DNA from: Amnibacterium flavum
GTDB lineage: Bacteria; Actinomycetota; Actinomycetes; Actinomycetales; Microbacteriaceae
DNA length: 64,000 nucleotides
Direction of reading: 5' to 3'
Assembly: GCF_003097495.1 (NCBI RefSeq)
Contig: NZ_QEOP01000001.1
Location: 992,001-1,056,000, forward strand
The notes under the pieces are model-generated. The model was given only the letters and a program-made list of their open reading frames with translations, searched no databases and was not told where the DNA came from. Shown here piece after piece: positions 52,121 through 61,334 of the stretch. The stretch's first letter is position 1. The number at the start of each line of letters is the position of its first letter. Made by a program: the position numbers and the translations under genes.

Positions 52121-53203
52121 TTGAGAGCAACCACTACCGCGCGCGGCCTCGCAGGCTTCGCACTCGTCGGTGCCAGCGCCCTGATCCTCGCGGGCTGTGC
52201 AGCCCCGCCCGAGGAGGACGCAGGGACCGACGCCGGCAGCGACTTCCTCGCCTGCGCCGTCTCCGATGAGGGCAGCTGGAACGACAAGAGCTTCAACGAG
52301 GCGGCCTACGACGGCCTCACGAAGGCCAAGGACGACCTGGGCATCGAGACCAACGACGCCGAGTCCGACGACACCGAGGACTTCGTCCCCAACCTGACCC
52401 AGATGGTCGACGCCGGTTGCGACGTCACCTTCGCGGTCGGCTTCAACTTCAGCGACGGCTCGCTCGAGCAGATCGCCGGCGAGAACCCCGATTCGCACTT
52501 CGTCTGGATCGACGGCTACGACCTCGGCACCGGCAACGTCAAGCCCATCCAGTACTCGATGGACCAGAGCAGCTACCTCGCCGGCTACCTGGCCGCCGCG
52601 TACAGCACCACCAAGGTCGTCGGCACCTACGGCGGACTCGACATCGACGCGGTCAACGTGTTCATGGAGGGCTTCTACTACGGCGCCAAGGCCTACGAGA
52701 CCGAGACCGGCACCCCGGTGACCGTCCTCGGCGCCCCCGTCGACGGCCCCGGTCAGTACACCGACCCGGCCACGAGCTTCCAGGACGCAGCCGGCGCGCT
52801 CTCCATCACGGAGGGCCAGCTCGCCCAGGGCGCGGATGTCATCTTCCCCGTCGCGGGCGGCCTGTTCGCCTCGACGGCTGAGGCCATCCAGAAGTCCGGC
52901 AAGAACGCGGTCTTCCTCGGCGTCGACAAGGACGTGGCCGTGACCTCTCCCGAGTACGCCGACCTGGTCCTCACCTCGGTCGAGAAGCGCATGACCACCG
53001 CCGTCTTCGACGTCATCAGCGAGCTCGCTGACGGCGGCGAGTTCACGGTCGACCCGTACATCGGGACGCTCGAGAACGACGGCACCGCGCTGAGCGACTT
53101 CGGCTCGTTCGACTCGAAGGTCTCCAACGAGATCAAGGCGAAGCTCGAGGAGATCAAGGCCGGCATCATCGACGGCAGCATCGTCCCGGTTCCCGCCAGC
53201 TGA
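52121..53203 (+). CDS. Nucleoside-binding lipoprotein, BmpA/PnrA family
   Basis: A 360-residue ABC binding protein. I place the start at TTG 52121 because GGAGG (52108-52112) is well placed and the sequence from there is a normal signal peptide with lipobox LAGC (Cys26); upstream codons lack signals. Mature features of the BMP family are DEGSWNDKSFNEAAYDG, the DAGCDVTFAVGFNFSD region and IFPVAGGLF. Members such as PnrA bind purine nucleosides, and the salvage enzymes downstream support that ligand. The rare TTG start may lower expression. Confidence 0.92.
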   Translation: MRATTTARGLAGFALVGASALILAGCAAPPEEDAGTDAGSDFLACAVSDEGSWNDKSFNEAAYDGLTKAKDDLGIETNDAESDDTEDFVPNLTQMVDAGCDVTFAVGFNFSDGSLEQIAGENPDSHFVWIDGYDLGTGNVKPIQYSMDQSSYLAGYLAAAYSTTKVVGTYGGLDIDAVNVFMEGFYYGAKAYETETGTPVTVLGAPVDGPGQYTDPATSFQDAAGALSITEGQLAQGADVIFPVAGGLFASTAEAIQKSGKNAVFLGVDKDVAVTSPEYADLVLTSVEKRMTTAVFDVISELADGGEFTVDPYIGTLENDGTALSDFGSFDSKVSNEIKAKLEEIKAGIIDGSIVPVPAS

Positions 53204-53218
53204 CGATCCGCACCGCGT

Positions 53219-53256
53219 AAGAGGGCTGGGGCTGCTTCGGCAGTCCCAGCCCTCTT
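53219..53256 (+). terminator. Strong intra-operon hairpin (UUCG loop)
   Basis: AAGAGGGCTGGG (53219-53230) pairs perfectly with 53245-53256, and an inner CTGC/GCAG closes a TTCG tetraloop. No T tract follows. Between the binding protein and ATPase genes it probably stabilises upstream mRNA or partly terminates, letting binding protein exceed membrane components. Confidence 0.6.
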
Positions 53257-53304
53257 CATTTCCGTCGTATCCGCCCTCCGGCGGTAGTGCAGGATAGGTA
53301 TCCG

Positions 53305-54804
53305 ATGAAACTCGAACTGCGTGGCATCACGAAGCGCTTCGGCTCCCTCGTGGCCAACGACTCCATCAGCCTCACCGTCCAACCGGGCGAGGTCCACGCG
53401 CTGCTCGGCGAGAACGGCGCGGGCAAGTCGACCCTGATGAACGTGCTCTACGGGCTGTACCAGCCCGACGAGGGCCAGATCCTGCTCGACGACGAGGCTG
53501 TCGTCTTCGCGGGCCCCGGCGACGCGATGCAGGCGGGCATCGGCATGGTCCACCAGCACTTCATGCTGATCCCGGTGTTCACCGTCGCCGAGAACGTGAT
53601 GCTCGGCCACGAGCCCACCCACGCGGGCGGCGTCCTCGACCTCGCGAAGGCCCGCGAGCTCGTCCGCGAGATCTCATCCCGCTTCGGGTTCGAGATCTCT
53701 CCCGACGCGCTCGTCAGCGACCTGCCGGTCGGCGCCCAGCAGCGCGTCGAGATCATCAAGGCCCTCTCGCGCGATGCGAAGGTGCTGGTCCTCGACGAGC
53801 CCACCGCCGTGCTGACGCCGCAGGAGACCGACGAGCTCATGGTCATCATGAAGCAGCTCGCCGCGTCCGGCACCTCGATCGTGTTCATCACCCACAAGCT
53901 GCGCGAGGTGCAGGCCGTCGCCGACACGATCACGGTCATCCGTCTCGGCAAGGTCGTCGGCGAAGCCGAGCCGACCGCATCGTCCGCCGAGCTCGCATCG
54001 CTCATGGTCGGCCGCGACGTCGACCTCACCGTCGACAAGCCGCCGCTGCACGCGGGCGCCGACGCGCTCGTCGTCACCGAGCTCACTCACTTCGACGACC
54101 ACGGGCAGAAGCTGCTCGACGACGTCTCCTTCACGGTCCGCGCCGGCGAGATCCTCGCCATCGCGGGCGTTCAGGGCAACGGGCAGACCGAGCTCACCGA
54201 GGCGATCCTCGGCCTGCGTCACCGGGTCTACGGCTCGGTCAAACTGGGCGGTCGCGAGCTCGTCGGATCCTCGGTCCGCGACATCCTCGATGCCGGCGTC
54301 GGCTACGTGCCCGAGGACCGCAAGAAGGACGGACTCGTCGGCGAGTTCAGCGTGGCCGAGAACCTCATGCTCGACCGCAGCTTCGCCGGACCCTTCACCA
54401 AGGGGCTCGGCGTCGACTTCGCCCACCGCGACGAGTTCGCCCGCGAGGCGATCGGCGAGTTCGACATCCGCACACCCGGCGGATCGACCCCCGCCGGCCG
54501 ACTCTCCGGTGGAAACCAGCAGAAGGTCGTGCTGGCGCGCGAGCTCTCGCGCGATCTGCAGCTCTTCATCGCATCGCAGCCCACCCGCGGCGTCGACGTC
54601 GGGTCAATCGAGTTCATCCACGAACGCATCGTCGCGGTCCGCGATTCGGGCATCCCCGTGCTCATCGTCTCGACCGAGCTCGACGAGATCACCGCCTTGG
54701 CCGACAGGATCGCCGTCATGTACCGAGGTCGCATCGTCGACATCGTCCCCTCCGACACTCCCCGTTCGACGCTCGGCCAGCTGATGGCGGGGGTCGTCGC
54801 GTGA
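53305..54804 (+). CDS. Nucleoside ABC transporter ATPase (two ATP-binding domains)
   Basis: A 499-residue duplicated ATPase of the sugar/nucleoside (RbsA/NupO-like) type. Domain 1 has GENGAGKST, a signature replaced by LPVGAQQRVEIIKAL, and VLVLDEPTAVLTP; domain 2 has VQGNGQTEL in the Walker A position and LSGGNQQKVVLARELS. Domain 2 lacks the Walker A Lys, as is common. I start at ATG 53305; GTG 53287 would add six residues. GTGA overlap couples it to the first permease. Confidence 0.94.
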   Translation: MKLELRGITKRFGSLVANDSISLTVQPGEVHALLGENGAGKSTLMNVLYGLYQPDEGQILLDDEAVVFAGPGDAMQAGIGMVHQHFMLIPVFTVAENVMLGHEPTHAGGVLDLAKARELVREISSRFGFEISPDALVSDLPVGAQQRVEIIKALSRDAKVLVLDEPTAVLTPQETDELMVIMKQLAASGTSIVFITHKLREVQAVADTITVIRLGKVVGEAEPTASSAELASLMVGRDVDLTVDKPPLHAGADALVVTELTHFDDHGQKLLDDVSFTVRAGEILAIAGVQGNGQTELTEAILGLRHRVYGSVKLGGRELVGSSVRDILDAGVGYVPEDRKKDGLVGEFSVAENLMLDRSFAGPFTKGLGVDFAHRDEFAREAIGEFDIRTPGGSTPAGRLSGGNQQKVVLARELSRDLQLFIASQPTRGVDVGSIEFIHERIVAVRDSGIPVLIVSTELDEITALADRIAVMYRGRIVDIVPSDTPRSTLGQLMAGVVA

Positions 54805-56039
54805 GCACCGACCAGAGCGTCAACGCGCTGCCGCCCCAGCCGAGGGCGAACCAGCTCCTTCAGGCGGTGCTCGGCGGCGGATTCGTCCGCACGCTGCTCG
54901 CCATCGTGCTCGCGTTTGCGGTGGCGTCGCTCCTCATCATCTTCACGAACGAGGACGTCATCACAGCGTCGGGGTACCTGTTCGGACGGCCCGGCGACTT
55001 CTTCAGCGCAGCCGGCTCCGCCGTCGGCGACGCCTACGCGGCACTGTTCCGCGGATCCATCTACAACTACAACGCGGACACCGTGGTGGCCGCGTTCCGG
55101 CCGCTGACCGAGACGCTGAGGTTCGCCGGGCCCCTCATCGCCGGCGGCCTCGGCGTGGCGCTCAGCTTCCGCGTCGGCATGTTCAACATCGGTGCGCAGG
55201 GCCAGATCCTGGTGGGCGCCGCGTTCGCATCGTTCGCCAGCTCGATGATCCACCTGCCCTACGGCATCCACCTCATCGTCGCCGTGCTCTTCGGCCTCGT
55301 CGGATCCGCTCTCTGGGCCGCGATCGTCGGTGTGCTCAAGGCGTTCACCGGTGCGCACGAGGTGATCGTCACGATCATGCTCAACTACATCGCGATCAGC
55401 CTCGTCACCTACCTGATGCGCACGCCCCTCCTCCACGACATGGAGGGCAGCAACAACCCGATGACGATCCCGCCCGACCCGACGGCGGTGCTCCCGAGGA
55501 TCCTCGGCGAGGGCTTCGCTCTGCACCTCGGCTTCGTCTTCGCGATCATCGCGGTGGTCGTCTACTGGTGGCTGATGGAGCGTTCGACCACAGGATTCCG
55601 TCTGCGCATGGTCGGCATCAACCCCGATGCAGCGCGCACCGCGGGCATCGACGTCCGCAAGATCTACATCCTCGCGATGACGCTGTCCGGCCTCTTCGTC
55701 GGCCTCGCCGCCGTCAACCAGGCGCTCGGACGCGAAGGCAGCTTCACCCCCAGCGTCGACGGCGGAATCGGCTTCGACGCGATCACCGTCGCGCTGCTCG
55801 GCGGATCGAGAGCTCTCGGGGTGCTCGGCGCCGGCATCCTGTTCGGCGCCCTCAAGGCCGGCGGGCCCGCCATGCAGGTCGCGGACGTCGCGCCCGAGGT
55901 GCTCGGTGTCGTCCAGGCGCTCATCGTGCTCTTCATCGCGGCGCCCCCGCTCATCCGCACCATCTTCCACCTCCCCGGTCGCCCCAAGCGGGCACCCCGG
56001 AAGGTCAAGGCCACCAAGCAGCTCGAGGAGGCGTCATGA
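54801..56039 (+). CDS. Nucleoside ABC transporter permease 1
   Basis: A 412-residue membrane protein of the BPD_transp_2 family with about ten helices, including the FRVGMFNIGAQGQILVGA segment characteristic of NupP/YufP-type nucleoside permeases. The 90-residue N-terminal part has an extra helix and a loop that is longer than in sugar permeases. Overlaps both neighbours (GTGA, ATGA). Confidence 0.93.
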   Translation: MSTDQSVNALPPQPRANQLLQAVLGGGFVRTLLAIVLAFAVASLLIIFTNEDVITASGYLFGRPGDFFSAAGSAVGDAYAALFRGSIYNYNADTVVAAFRPLTETLRFAGPLIAGGLGVALSFRVGMFNIGAQGQILVGAAFASFASSMIHLPYGIHLIVAVLFGLVGSALWAAIVGVLKAFTGAHEVIVTIMLNYIAISLVTYLMRTPLLHDMEGSNNPMTIPPDPTAVLPRILGEGFALHLGFVFAIIAVVVYWWLMERSTTGFRLRMVGINPDAARTAGIDVRKIYILAMTLSGLFVGLAAVNQALGREGSFTPSVDGGIGFDAITVALLGGSRALGVLGAGILFGALKAGGPAMQVADVAPEVLGVVQALIVLFIAAPPLIRTIFHLPGRPKRAPRKVKATKQLEEAS

Positions 56040-57304
56040 CGGCTCTCGCTCCCGTCCACGAGACGGTCGCGGCACCGCCGCGCAACTGGAAGACGCCGAT
56101 CGTGCTCTCGGTGCTCGCCGCCGTCACGTTCGTGGTCTTCGGCCTGCTCGGCAACGCGCAGGAGGTCACCTTCCGGTGGTCCGAGGCCGACGACACCATC
56201 TCGCTGGCCTCTCTGGTCGTCGCGTCGCAGCCGCTGTGCCTCGTGCTCGGCGTCCTCACCCTCCTCGGCGCGGGCTTCGCCTACTACCGCGCCTACCGCC
56301 GCGAGAAGGTGCCGCTCTGGGTGTCCATCGGCGTGGGCGCCCTGTTCATCATCGGGCTGTTCGCGAACGTGGGTGCGGGCGCGACCGTCCCCGTCGTGTT
56401 CATCCTGACGGGCGCGATCGGCCTCTCGACCGCCGTCATCTTCGGCTCGCTCGCCGGTGTCGTCGGTGAGCGCGTCGGGGTCGCGAACATCGCGATCGAA
56501 GGCCAGCTGCTCGCCGGAGCGTTCGTCGCCGCCGTCGTCGCGAGCGTCACCGACAGCCTGTTCCTCGGCCTCATCGCCGCCATGATCGGTGGTGCTCTCG
56601 TCTCGATGGTCCTCGCGGTGTTCTCGCTGAGGTACGTCGTCGACCAGATCGTCGTCGGCGTCGTGCTCAACGTGCTCGTCGTCGGCATCACGAACTTCTT
56701 CTACTCGGCGGTCCTCTCCGACAACAGCGAGGAGTTCAACTTCCCGGGGACTCTGCCGTCGCTGCCGATCCCGCTGCTGTCGTCGATCCCCGTCATCGGG
56801 CCGGTCTTCTTCGATCAGCGCATCACCACCTACGTGATGTTCCTGCTCATCCCGACGGTGTGGTTCGTGCTGTTCAAGACCAAGTGGGGCCTGCGCATCC
56901 GAGCAGTCGGAGAGCACCCGCTCGCCGCCGACACGGTCGGCATCAACGTCAACAACACCCGGTTCTGGACCGTCACCGTCGCCGGCCTGATCGCCGGTTT
57001 CGGCGGCGCCGCGCTGACGATCGGATCGGTCGGCGCATTCGTGCGCGAGATGAGCGCCGGTCAGGGCTTCATCGCCCTCGCCGCCGTCATCCTCGGTCGC
57101 TGGAACCCGTGGCTCGCCGCGGTCGCCGCACTGCTGTTCGGCTTTTCGCGCAACTTCCGCATCTGGGCCGGGCAGATCGGCTCCCCGATCCCGCCCGACC
57201 TCATCGCCATGACCCCGTACCTCGTGACGCTCATCGCCGTGTCCGTGCTCGTCGGCAAGGCCGTCGCGCCCGCCGCGGTCGGCAAGCCCTACATCAAGGA
57301 GTGA
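56036..57304 (+). CDS. Nucleoside ABC transporter permease 2
   Basis: A 422-residue partner permease. GVVGERVGVANIAIEGQLLAG and AVILGRWNPWLAAVAALLFG are family segments of NupQ/YufQ-like subunits. Four extra N-terminal helices (residues 20-125) distinguish it from the typical 310-residue form. The longer frame from 55568 runs within permease 1 and is a shadow. Confidence 0.93.
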   Translation: MTALAPVHETVAAPPRNWKTPIVLSVLAAVTFVVFGLLGNAQEVTFRWSEADDTISLASLVVASQPLCLVLGVLTLLGAGFAYYRAYRREKVPLWVSIGVGALFIIGLFANVGAGATVPVVFILTGAIGLSTAVIFGSLAGVVGERVGVANIAIEGQLLAGAFVAAVVASVTDSLFLGLIAAMIGGALVSMVLAVFSLRYVVDQIVVGVVLNVLVVGITNFFYSAVLSDNSEEFNFPGTLPSLPIPLLSSIPVIGPVFFDQRITTYVMFLLIPTVWFVLFKTKWGLRIRAVGEHPLAADTVGINVNNTRFWTVTVAGLIAGFGGAALTIGSVGAFVREMSAGQGFIALAAVILGRWNPWLAAVAALLFGFSRNFRIWAGQIGSPIPPDLIAMTPYLVTLIAVSVLVGKAVAPAAVGKPYIKE

Positions 57305-57306
57305 AC

Positions 57307-57747
57307 GTGGCCGCTGAGATCGACTGGGACGTGCTGCACGCGAGCGCAGTGGACGCCATGCGCCGCTCGTACTCCCCGTACTCGAACTTCCCCGTCGGGG
57401 CCGCCGCGCTCGTCGACGACGGCCGTATCATCAGCGGCTGCAACGTGGAGAACGCGTCGTACGGTGTCGGGCTGTGCGCCGAGTGCACGCTCGTCTCGAC
57501 GCTCATCATGACCGGCGGGGGCAAGCTCGTGGCCTTCGCCTGCGTCGACGGCGACGAGAATGCGCTCATGCCGTGCGGTCGCTGCCGCCAGCTGCTCTAC
57601 GAGCACTCGGCTGAGGAGATGGTGCTCGCGACCGTGAGCGGCATCAAGACGATCGACGAGGTCCTCCCCGACGCGTTCGGGCCGCGCACCCTCGTCGCCT
57701 ACCAGACGACCCACGTGCACGAGGCCCCCGAGGGCCAGTCCGACTGA
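57307..57747 (+). CDS. cdd: Cytidine deaminase
   Basis: A 146-residue zinc enzyme converting cytidine and deoxycytidine to uridine forms. Zinc ligands Cys57, Cys90 and Cys93 and the catalytic Glu59 (CAE, PCGRC) mark the homotetrameric type. GTG 57307 is favoured over GTG 57301 by the AAGGAG site six bases upstream. It follows the nucleoside permeases directly, so uptake and deamination are co-expressed. Confidence 0.95.
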   Translation: MAAEIDWDVLHASAVDAMRRSYSPYSNFPVGAAALVDDGRIISGCNVENASYGVGLCAECTLVSTLIMTGGGKLVAFACVDGDENALMPCGRCRQLLYEHSAEEMVLATVSGIKTIDEVLPDAFGPRTLVAYQTTHVHEAPEGQSD

Positions 57748-57804
57748 CACGAAGGTCCGAGAGGACACGCGCGGCCGCAGCGGGGAGCGACGGATCGCCG
57801 TCGA

Positions 57805-57810
57805 TACCGT
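57805..57810 (+). promoter_or_regulatory. -10 box of DUF4232 lipoprotein (leaderless)
   Basis: TACCGT lies eight bases before the ATG at 57818. Confidence 0.4.
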
Positions 57811-57817
57811 TGACGGC

Positions 57818-58429
57818 ATGACGTCGCGCCGATCCGCATTCCTCCCTCTGGCCGCGGTCGTCGCGGTGCTCGCCTTGGCGGGTTGCTCGAACCCCGCACC
57901 GGCTCCCACGACGGCCGCTCCCACGACTCCGGCGACGAGCCCCACCCCGACACCCACCGGAAGCGCGGACCCCGTCGATCCGGACGCGCCCGCCGGCCAG
58001 TGCGCCGACAGCGCGATCTCGGTCGCCGTCGCCGAGGGCGACGCGGGCGCGGGCAACCTCTACTACCAGGTCGTCTTCACCAACACGGGCACCACGGCCT
58101 GCGAGCTCCGCGGGTACCCCGGGGTCTCCGTCGTCGGCGACGGGAACGGCACCCAGATCGGCGCCGCCGCCGCCGAGCTGCAGGGCGGCCCTGAGGTGGC
58201 GACCTACACGGTCGAACCCGGCGGCACGATCGGTGCCTCGCTCACCGCCGTCAACGTCGCGGGCGGCGGAGGACCGCTGGGGGACGCCTGCCAGGCGACC
58301 ACCGGCGACGGCTGGCGGGTGTACCCGCCGCACTCGTTCGAGGCCGTCTTCGTCGAGGCGCCCGGTGTCGCCGCCTGCGCGAACGCGGCGACGCCGTGGC
58401 TGACGATCGCTCCGCTCAGCGCCGAGTAG
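57818..58429 (+). CDS. DUF4232-like secreted lipoprotein
   Basis: A 203-residue lipoprotein: signal peptide, lipobox LAGC (Cys23), a Pro/Thr/Ala-rich linker to about residue 60, then a beta-rich domain with YYQVVFTNTGTTACELRGYPGV, typical of DUF4232 domains. Four Cys in the domain probably form disulfides. Function unknown. It interrupts the salvage genes cdd and deoA and has its own -10 box. Confidence 0.82.
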   Translation: MTSRRSAFLPLAAVVAVLALAGCSNPAPAPTTAAPTTPATSPTPTPTGSADPVDPDAPAGQCADSAISVAVAEGDAGAGNLYYQVVFTNTGTTACELRGYPGVSVVGDGNGTQIGAAAAELQGGPEVATYTVEPGGTIGASLTAVNVAGGGGPLGDACQATTGDGWRVYPPHSFEAVFVEAPGVAACANAATPWLTIAPLSAE

Positions 58430-58454
58430 CGGGCCGTCATCCGCGGCCGCTGAC

Positions 58455-58460
58455 TACGCT
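58455..58460 (+). promoter_or_regulatory. -10 box of deoA (leaderless)
   Basis: TACGCT ends seven bases before the GTG at 58467. Confidence 0.55.
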
Positions 58461-58466
58461 GGACGG

Positions 58467-59750
58467 GTGACTGAAGCCTTCGACGCCGTCGACATCATCA
58501 TCGCCAAGCGCGACGGACACGAGCTCTCGACCGGGCAGATCGACTGGCTGGTCGACGCCTTCACCCGCGGCTACGTCGCCGACGAGCAGATGTCCGCATT
58601 CGCCATGGCCGTGCTCCTCAACGGCATGACCAGATCCGAGATCCGCGATCTCACCCTGGCGATGATCGACAGTGGCGAGCGGCTCGACTTCTCGGGCCTC
58701 GGCAAACCCACGACCGACAAGCACTCGACGGGCGGCGTCGGCGACAAGATCACGCTTCCGCTCGCCCCGCTCGTCGCGGCGTACGGCGTCGCCGTACCGC
58801 AGCTGTCGGGTCGGGGTCTCGGGCATACCGGCGGGACGCTCGACAAGCTGGAATCGATCCGCGGCTGGAGGGCCGACGTCTCGCCGGCCGAGATGATCGC
58901 GCAGCTCCGTGATGTGGGCGCCGTCATCTGCGCGGCGGGAAGCGGACTCGCCCCGGCCGACAAGAAGCTCTACGCGCTGCGCGACACCACGGGAACCGTC
59001 GAGGCCATCCCGCTCATCGCCTCGTCGATCATGTCGAAGAAGATCGCGGAGGGAACCTCTGCGCTCGTGCTCGATGTGAAGTTCGGGGAGGGCGCGTTCA
59101 TGAAGGACTTGGAGCGCGCTCGAGAACTGGCGCGCACGATGGTCGACCTCGGTCGCGATGCCGGAGTGACGACCGCAGCCCTGCTCACCGACATGTCGGT
59201 GCCGCTGGGTCGGACGATCGGCAACGCGCTCGAGGTGCGCGAATCCCTCGAGGTCCTCGCGGGAGGCGGCCCCTCCGATGTCGTCGAGCTCACCGTCGCG
59301 CTCGCGCGGGAGATGCTGGCGGCCGTCGGGATCGCCGACGTCGACCCGGCGGAGGCCCTCGCCGACGGCCGCGCGATGGACGTCTGGCGCCGCATGATCA
59401 GCGCGCAGGGCGGGGATCCCTCCGCCGCGCTGCCCACGGCATCGTTCAGCCACACCGTCACCGCGGCGCGTTCCGGGATCCTCACCCGTCAGCAGGCGCT
59501 TCCGTTCGGCATCGCCGCATGGCGCCTGGGGGCGGGGCGTGCGCGACAGGGCGACGCCGTATCCGCCGGAGCGGGGATCGAGCTGCACGCCAAACCGGGC
59601 GACGAGGTCGTCGCCGGCGCTCCGCTGTTCACCCTCCACGCCGATGAGGAGGCGCGTTTCGCCCGCGCGCTCGAGTCCGTCGAGGGCGCGTGGGAGATCG
59701 GCGACACGGCTCCGGGCGAACGCCGACTCATCGTCGAGACCATCCGCTGA
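58467..59750 (+). CDS. deoA: Thymidine phosphorylase
   Basis: A 427-residue pyrimidine nucleoside phosphorylase of family 2. KHSTGGVGDKITLPLAPLV (phosphate-binding) and SGRGLGHTGGTLDKLES are the diagnostic motifs. It splits thymidine or deoxyuridine with phosphate into base and deoxyribose 1-phosphate. The GTG 58467 has a leaderless promoter. Position next to cdd and add fits nucleoside salvage. Confidence 0.96.
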   Translation: MTEAFDAVDIIIAKRDGHELSTGQIDWLVDAFTRGYVADEQMSAFAMAVLLNGMTRSEIRDLTLAMIDSGERLDFSGLGKPTTDKHSTGGVGDKITLPLAPLVAAYGVAVPQLSGRGLGHTGGTLDKLESIRGWRADVSPAEMIAQLRDVGAVICAAGSGLAPADKKLYALRDTTGTVEAIPLIASSIMSKKIAEGTSALVLDVKFGEGAFMKDLERARELARTMVDLGRDAGVTTAALLTDMSVPLGRTIGNALEVRESLEVLAGGGPSDVVELTVALAREMLAAVGIADVDPAEALADGRAMDVWRRMISAQGGDPSAALPTASFSHTVTAARSGILTRQQALPFGIAAWRLGAGRARQGDAVSAGAGIELHAKPGDEVVAGAPLFTLHADEEARFARALESVEGAWEIGDTAPGERRLIVETIR

Positions 59751-59880
59751 CGCCGGCGCCGCGGACGCTGCGGCGAATGGGACAACGCCGCGAGCCGAAA
59801 GGCGTCGACCATTCCACAAGACGCGCCGCAGCGCGCCGCATCCCGCCGATACCGGCACTCATGGGAGCGCATTCAGGCCA

Positions 59881-59886
59881 TAGATT
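59881..59886 (+). promoter_or_regulatory. -10 box of add (leaderless)
   Basis: TAGATT ends seven bases before the ATG at 59893. Confidence 0.6.
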
Positions 59887-59892
59887 GGGAGC

Positions 59893-61020
59893 ATGAGCGC
59901 AGGCGAGAAGTTTCTGATCGCGGGTGGCCGAGTCGACATCGCCGATCTGCCCAAAGTGAGCCTCCACGATCATCTCGACGGCGGTCTGCGTCCCGAGACG
60001 ATCGTCGAACTGGCCGAGGAGGCGGGCGTCGAGCTGCCCGCTCCCGATGCGGCATCGCTCGGGGAGTGGTTCCGCGACAGCGCGGACTCCGGCTCACTGG
60101 AGAGCTATCTCGACACCTTCGCCGTCACCATCTCGGTCATGCAGACGCGTCAGGCGCTCAGCAGAGTCGCACGCGAGTTCGTCGTCGACCTCGCGACCGA
60201 CGGTGTGATCTACGGCGAGGTCCGCTGGGCGCCCGAGCAGCATCTCGAACGGGGTCTGTCGCTCGACGACGCGGTCGAGGCGGTTCAGGAGGGGATCGAG
60301 CAGGGGATCGAGGATGCGCGCCGCACGACCGGGCACGACATCCGCGTGAGCCAGATCCTCAGCGCCATGCGCCAGGCCGACCGCAGCCTCGAGATCGCCG
60401 AGCTCGCGGTCCGGTGGCGCGGCCGCGGGGTCGTCGCATTCGACATCGCCGGACCCGAGGAGGGGTTCCCGCCCTCCCGAATGCTCGACGCGTTCGACTA
60501 CCTGGCCGAGGAATGGTTCCCCGTCACGGTCCACGCCGGCGAAGACGGCGGGATCGAGAGCATCCGCGGTGCTCTCCTCGACGGTCGAGCCCTGCGGATC
60601 GGTCACGGCGTGGGCATCGCCCATGACATCGACTTCGAGGGCGAGGACGACGAGACCCAGTTCGTGAGCCTCGGCACGATCTCGCAGTGGGTCAAGGACC
60701 GGGAGGTCGCGCTCGAGCTCGCCCCGTCGTCGAACCTGCAGACCGGCGCGATCTCGCACTGGGGCGAGGATCTGGCCGACCATCCTTTCGATCTGCTCTA
60801 CCAGCTCGGCTTCCGCGTCACCGTCAACACCGACAACCGCCTGATGAGCGGCACGAGCATCACCCAGGAGCTCTCGCTCCTCCGCGACGCGTTCGGCTAC
60901 GACCTCTCCGACTTCGAGGTGTTCCAGCTCAATGCGGCGGCGGCGAGCTTCCTGAGCGTCGAAGACCGCGAGGATCTCGCGGACCGGATCAGCGACGGGT
61001 TCGACGCCGCCGGTCGGTGA
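59893..61020 (+). CDS. add: Adenosine deaminase
   Basis: A 375-residue zinc deaminase converting adenosine and deoxyadenosine to inosine forms. KVSLHDHLDGG carries the metal His pair, VHAGEDGG the catalytic Glu, RIGHGVG another His and TVNTDNRLMSGT the conserved Asp (second Asp replaced by Asn compared with the DD of many homologues). It has its own leaderless promoter. Its intact HAGE motif contrasts with the relative at 23455-24459. Confidence 0.94.
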   Translation: MSAGEKFLIAGGRVDIADLPKVSLHDHLDGGLRPETIVELAEEAGVELPAPDAASLGEWFRDSADSGSLESYLDTFAVTISVMQTRQALSRVAREFVVDLATDGVIYGEVRWAPEQHLERGLSLDDAVEAVQEGIEQGIEDARRTTGHDIRVSQILSAMRQADRSLEIAELAVRWRGRGVVAFDIAGPEEGFPPSRMLDAFDYLAEEWFPVTVHAGEDGGIESIRGALLDGRALRIGHGVGIAHDIDFEGEDDETQFVSLGTISQWVKDREVALELAPSSNLQTGAISHWGEDLADHPFDLLYQLGFRVTVNTDNRLMSGTSITQELSLLRDAFGYDLSDFEVFQLNAAAASFLSVEDREDLADRISDGFDAAGR

Positions 61021-61039
61021 GTCACCCTCATGTCCTCGA

Positions 61040-61045
61040 TAGGCT
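61040..61045 (+). promoter_or_regulatory. -10 box of PTS IIB-like gene (leaderless)
   Basis: TAGGCT lies eight bases before the ATG at 61053. Confidence 0.4.
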
Positions 61046-61052
61046 GGCAGCA

Positions 61053-61325
61053 ATGAAGATCGTGGCCATCTGCGGCGCCGGAATCGGCACCTCCGGAATC
61101 CTCAAGGTCAGCGCGGAACGGGCCCTGCAGCGTCTCGGCTACGAGGCGGAGGTCACCGCGAGCGACGTCTCGAGCATCGGCGCCGAGGGCGACGACGCGC
61201 AGATCATCCTGACCTCGCCGGAGCACGTCGCCGCGATCGGCCGCACGTTCGCCGATGTCATCGTCATCGACAACATCCTCGACCAGGAGGAGATCGCCGC
61301 GAAGCTCGAGGCGGCTCTCAACTAG
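61053..61325 (+). CDS. Orphan PTS IIB-like protein (ascorbate/lactose type)
   Basis: A 90-residue protein with the phosphocysteine loop VAICGAGIGTSG (Cys7) of PTS EIIB components of the SgaB/UlaB type. Residues 60-90 end in an amphipathic helix as in those domains. No IIA or IIC gene lies in the window. It is separated from the converging phosphomutase gene by nine bases. It could pair with a distant permease or serve as a phosphorylation-responsive regulator; I cannot decide. Confidence 0.82.
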   Translation: MKIVAICGAGIGTSGILKVSAERALQRLGYEAEVTASDVSSIGAEGDDAQIILTSPEHVAAIGRTFADVIVIDNILDQEEIAAKLEAALN

Positions 61326-61334
61326 CCCGACCGG

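Noticed and set aside
52060-52269. Frame starting at GTG 52060 with a possible ribosome-binding site
   Set aside because: It overlaps the BmpA-type gene and becomes Arg-rich low complexity; it looks like chance.
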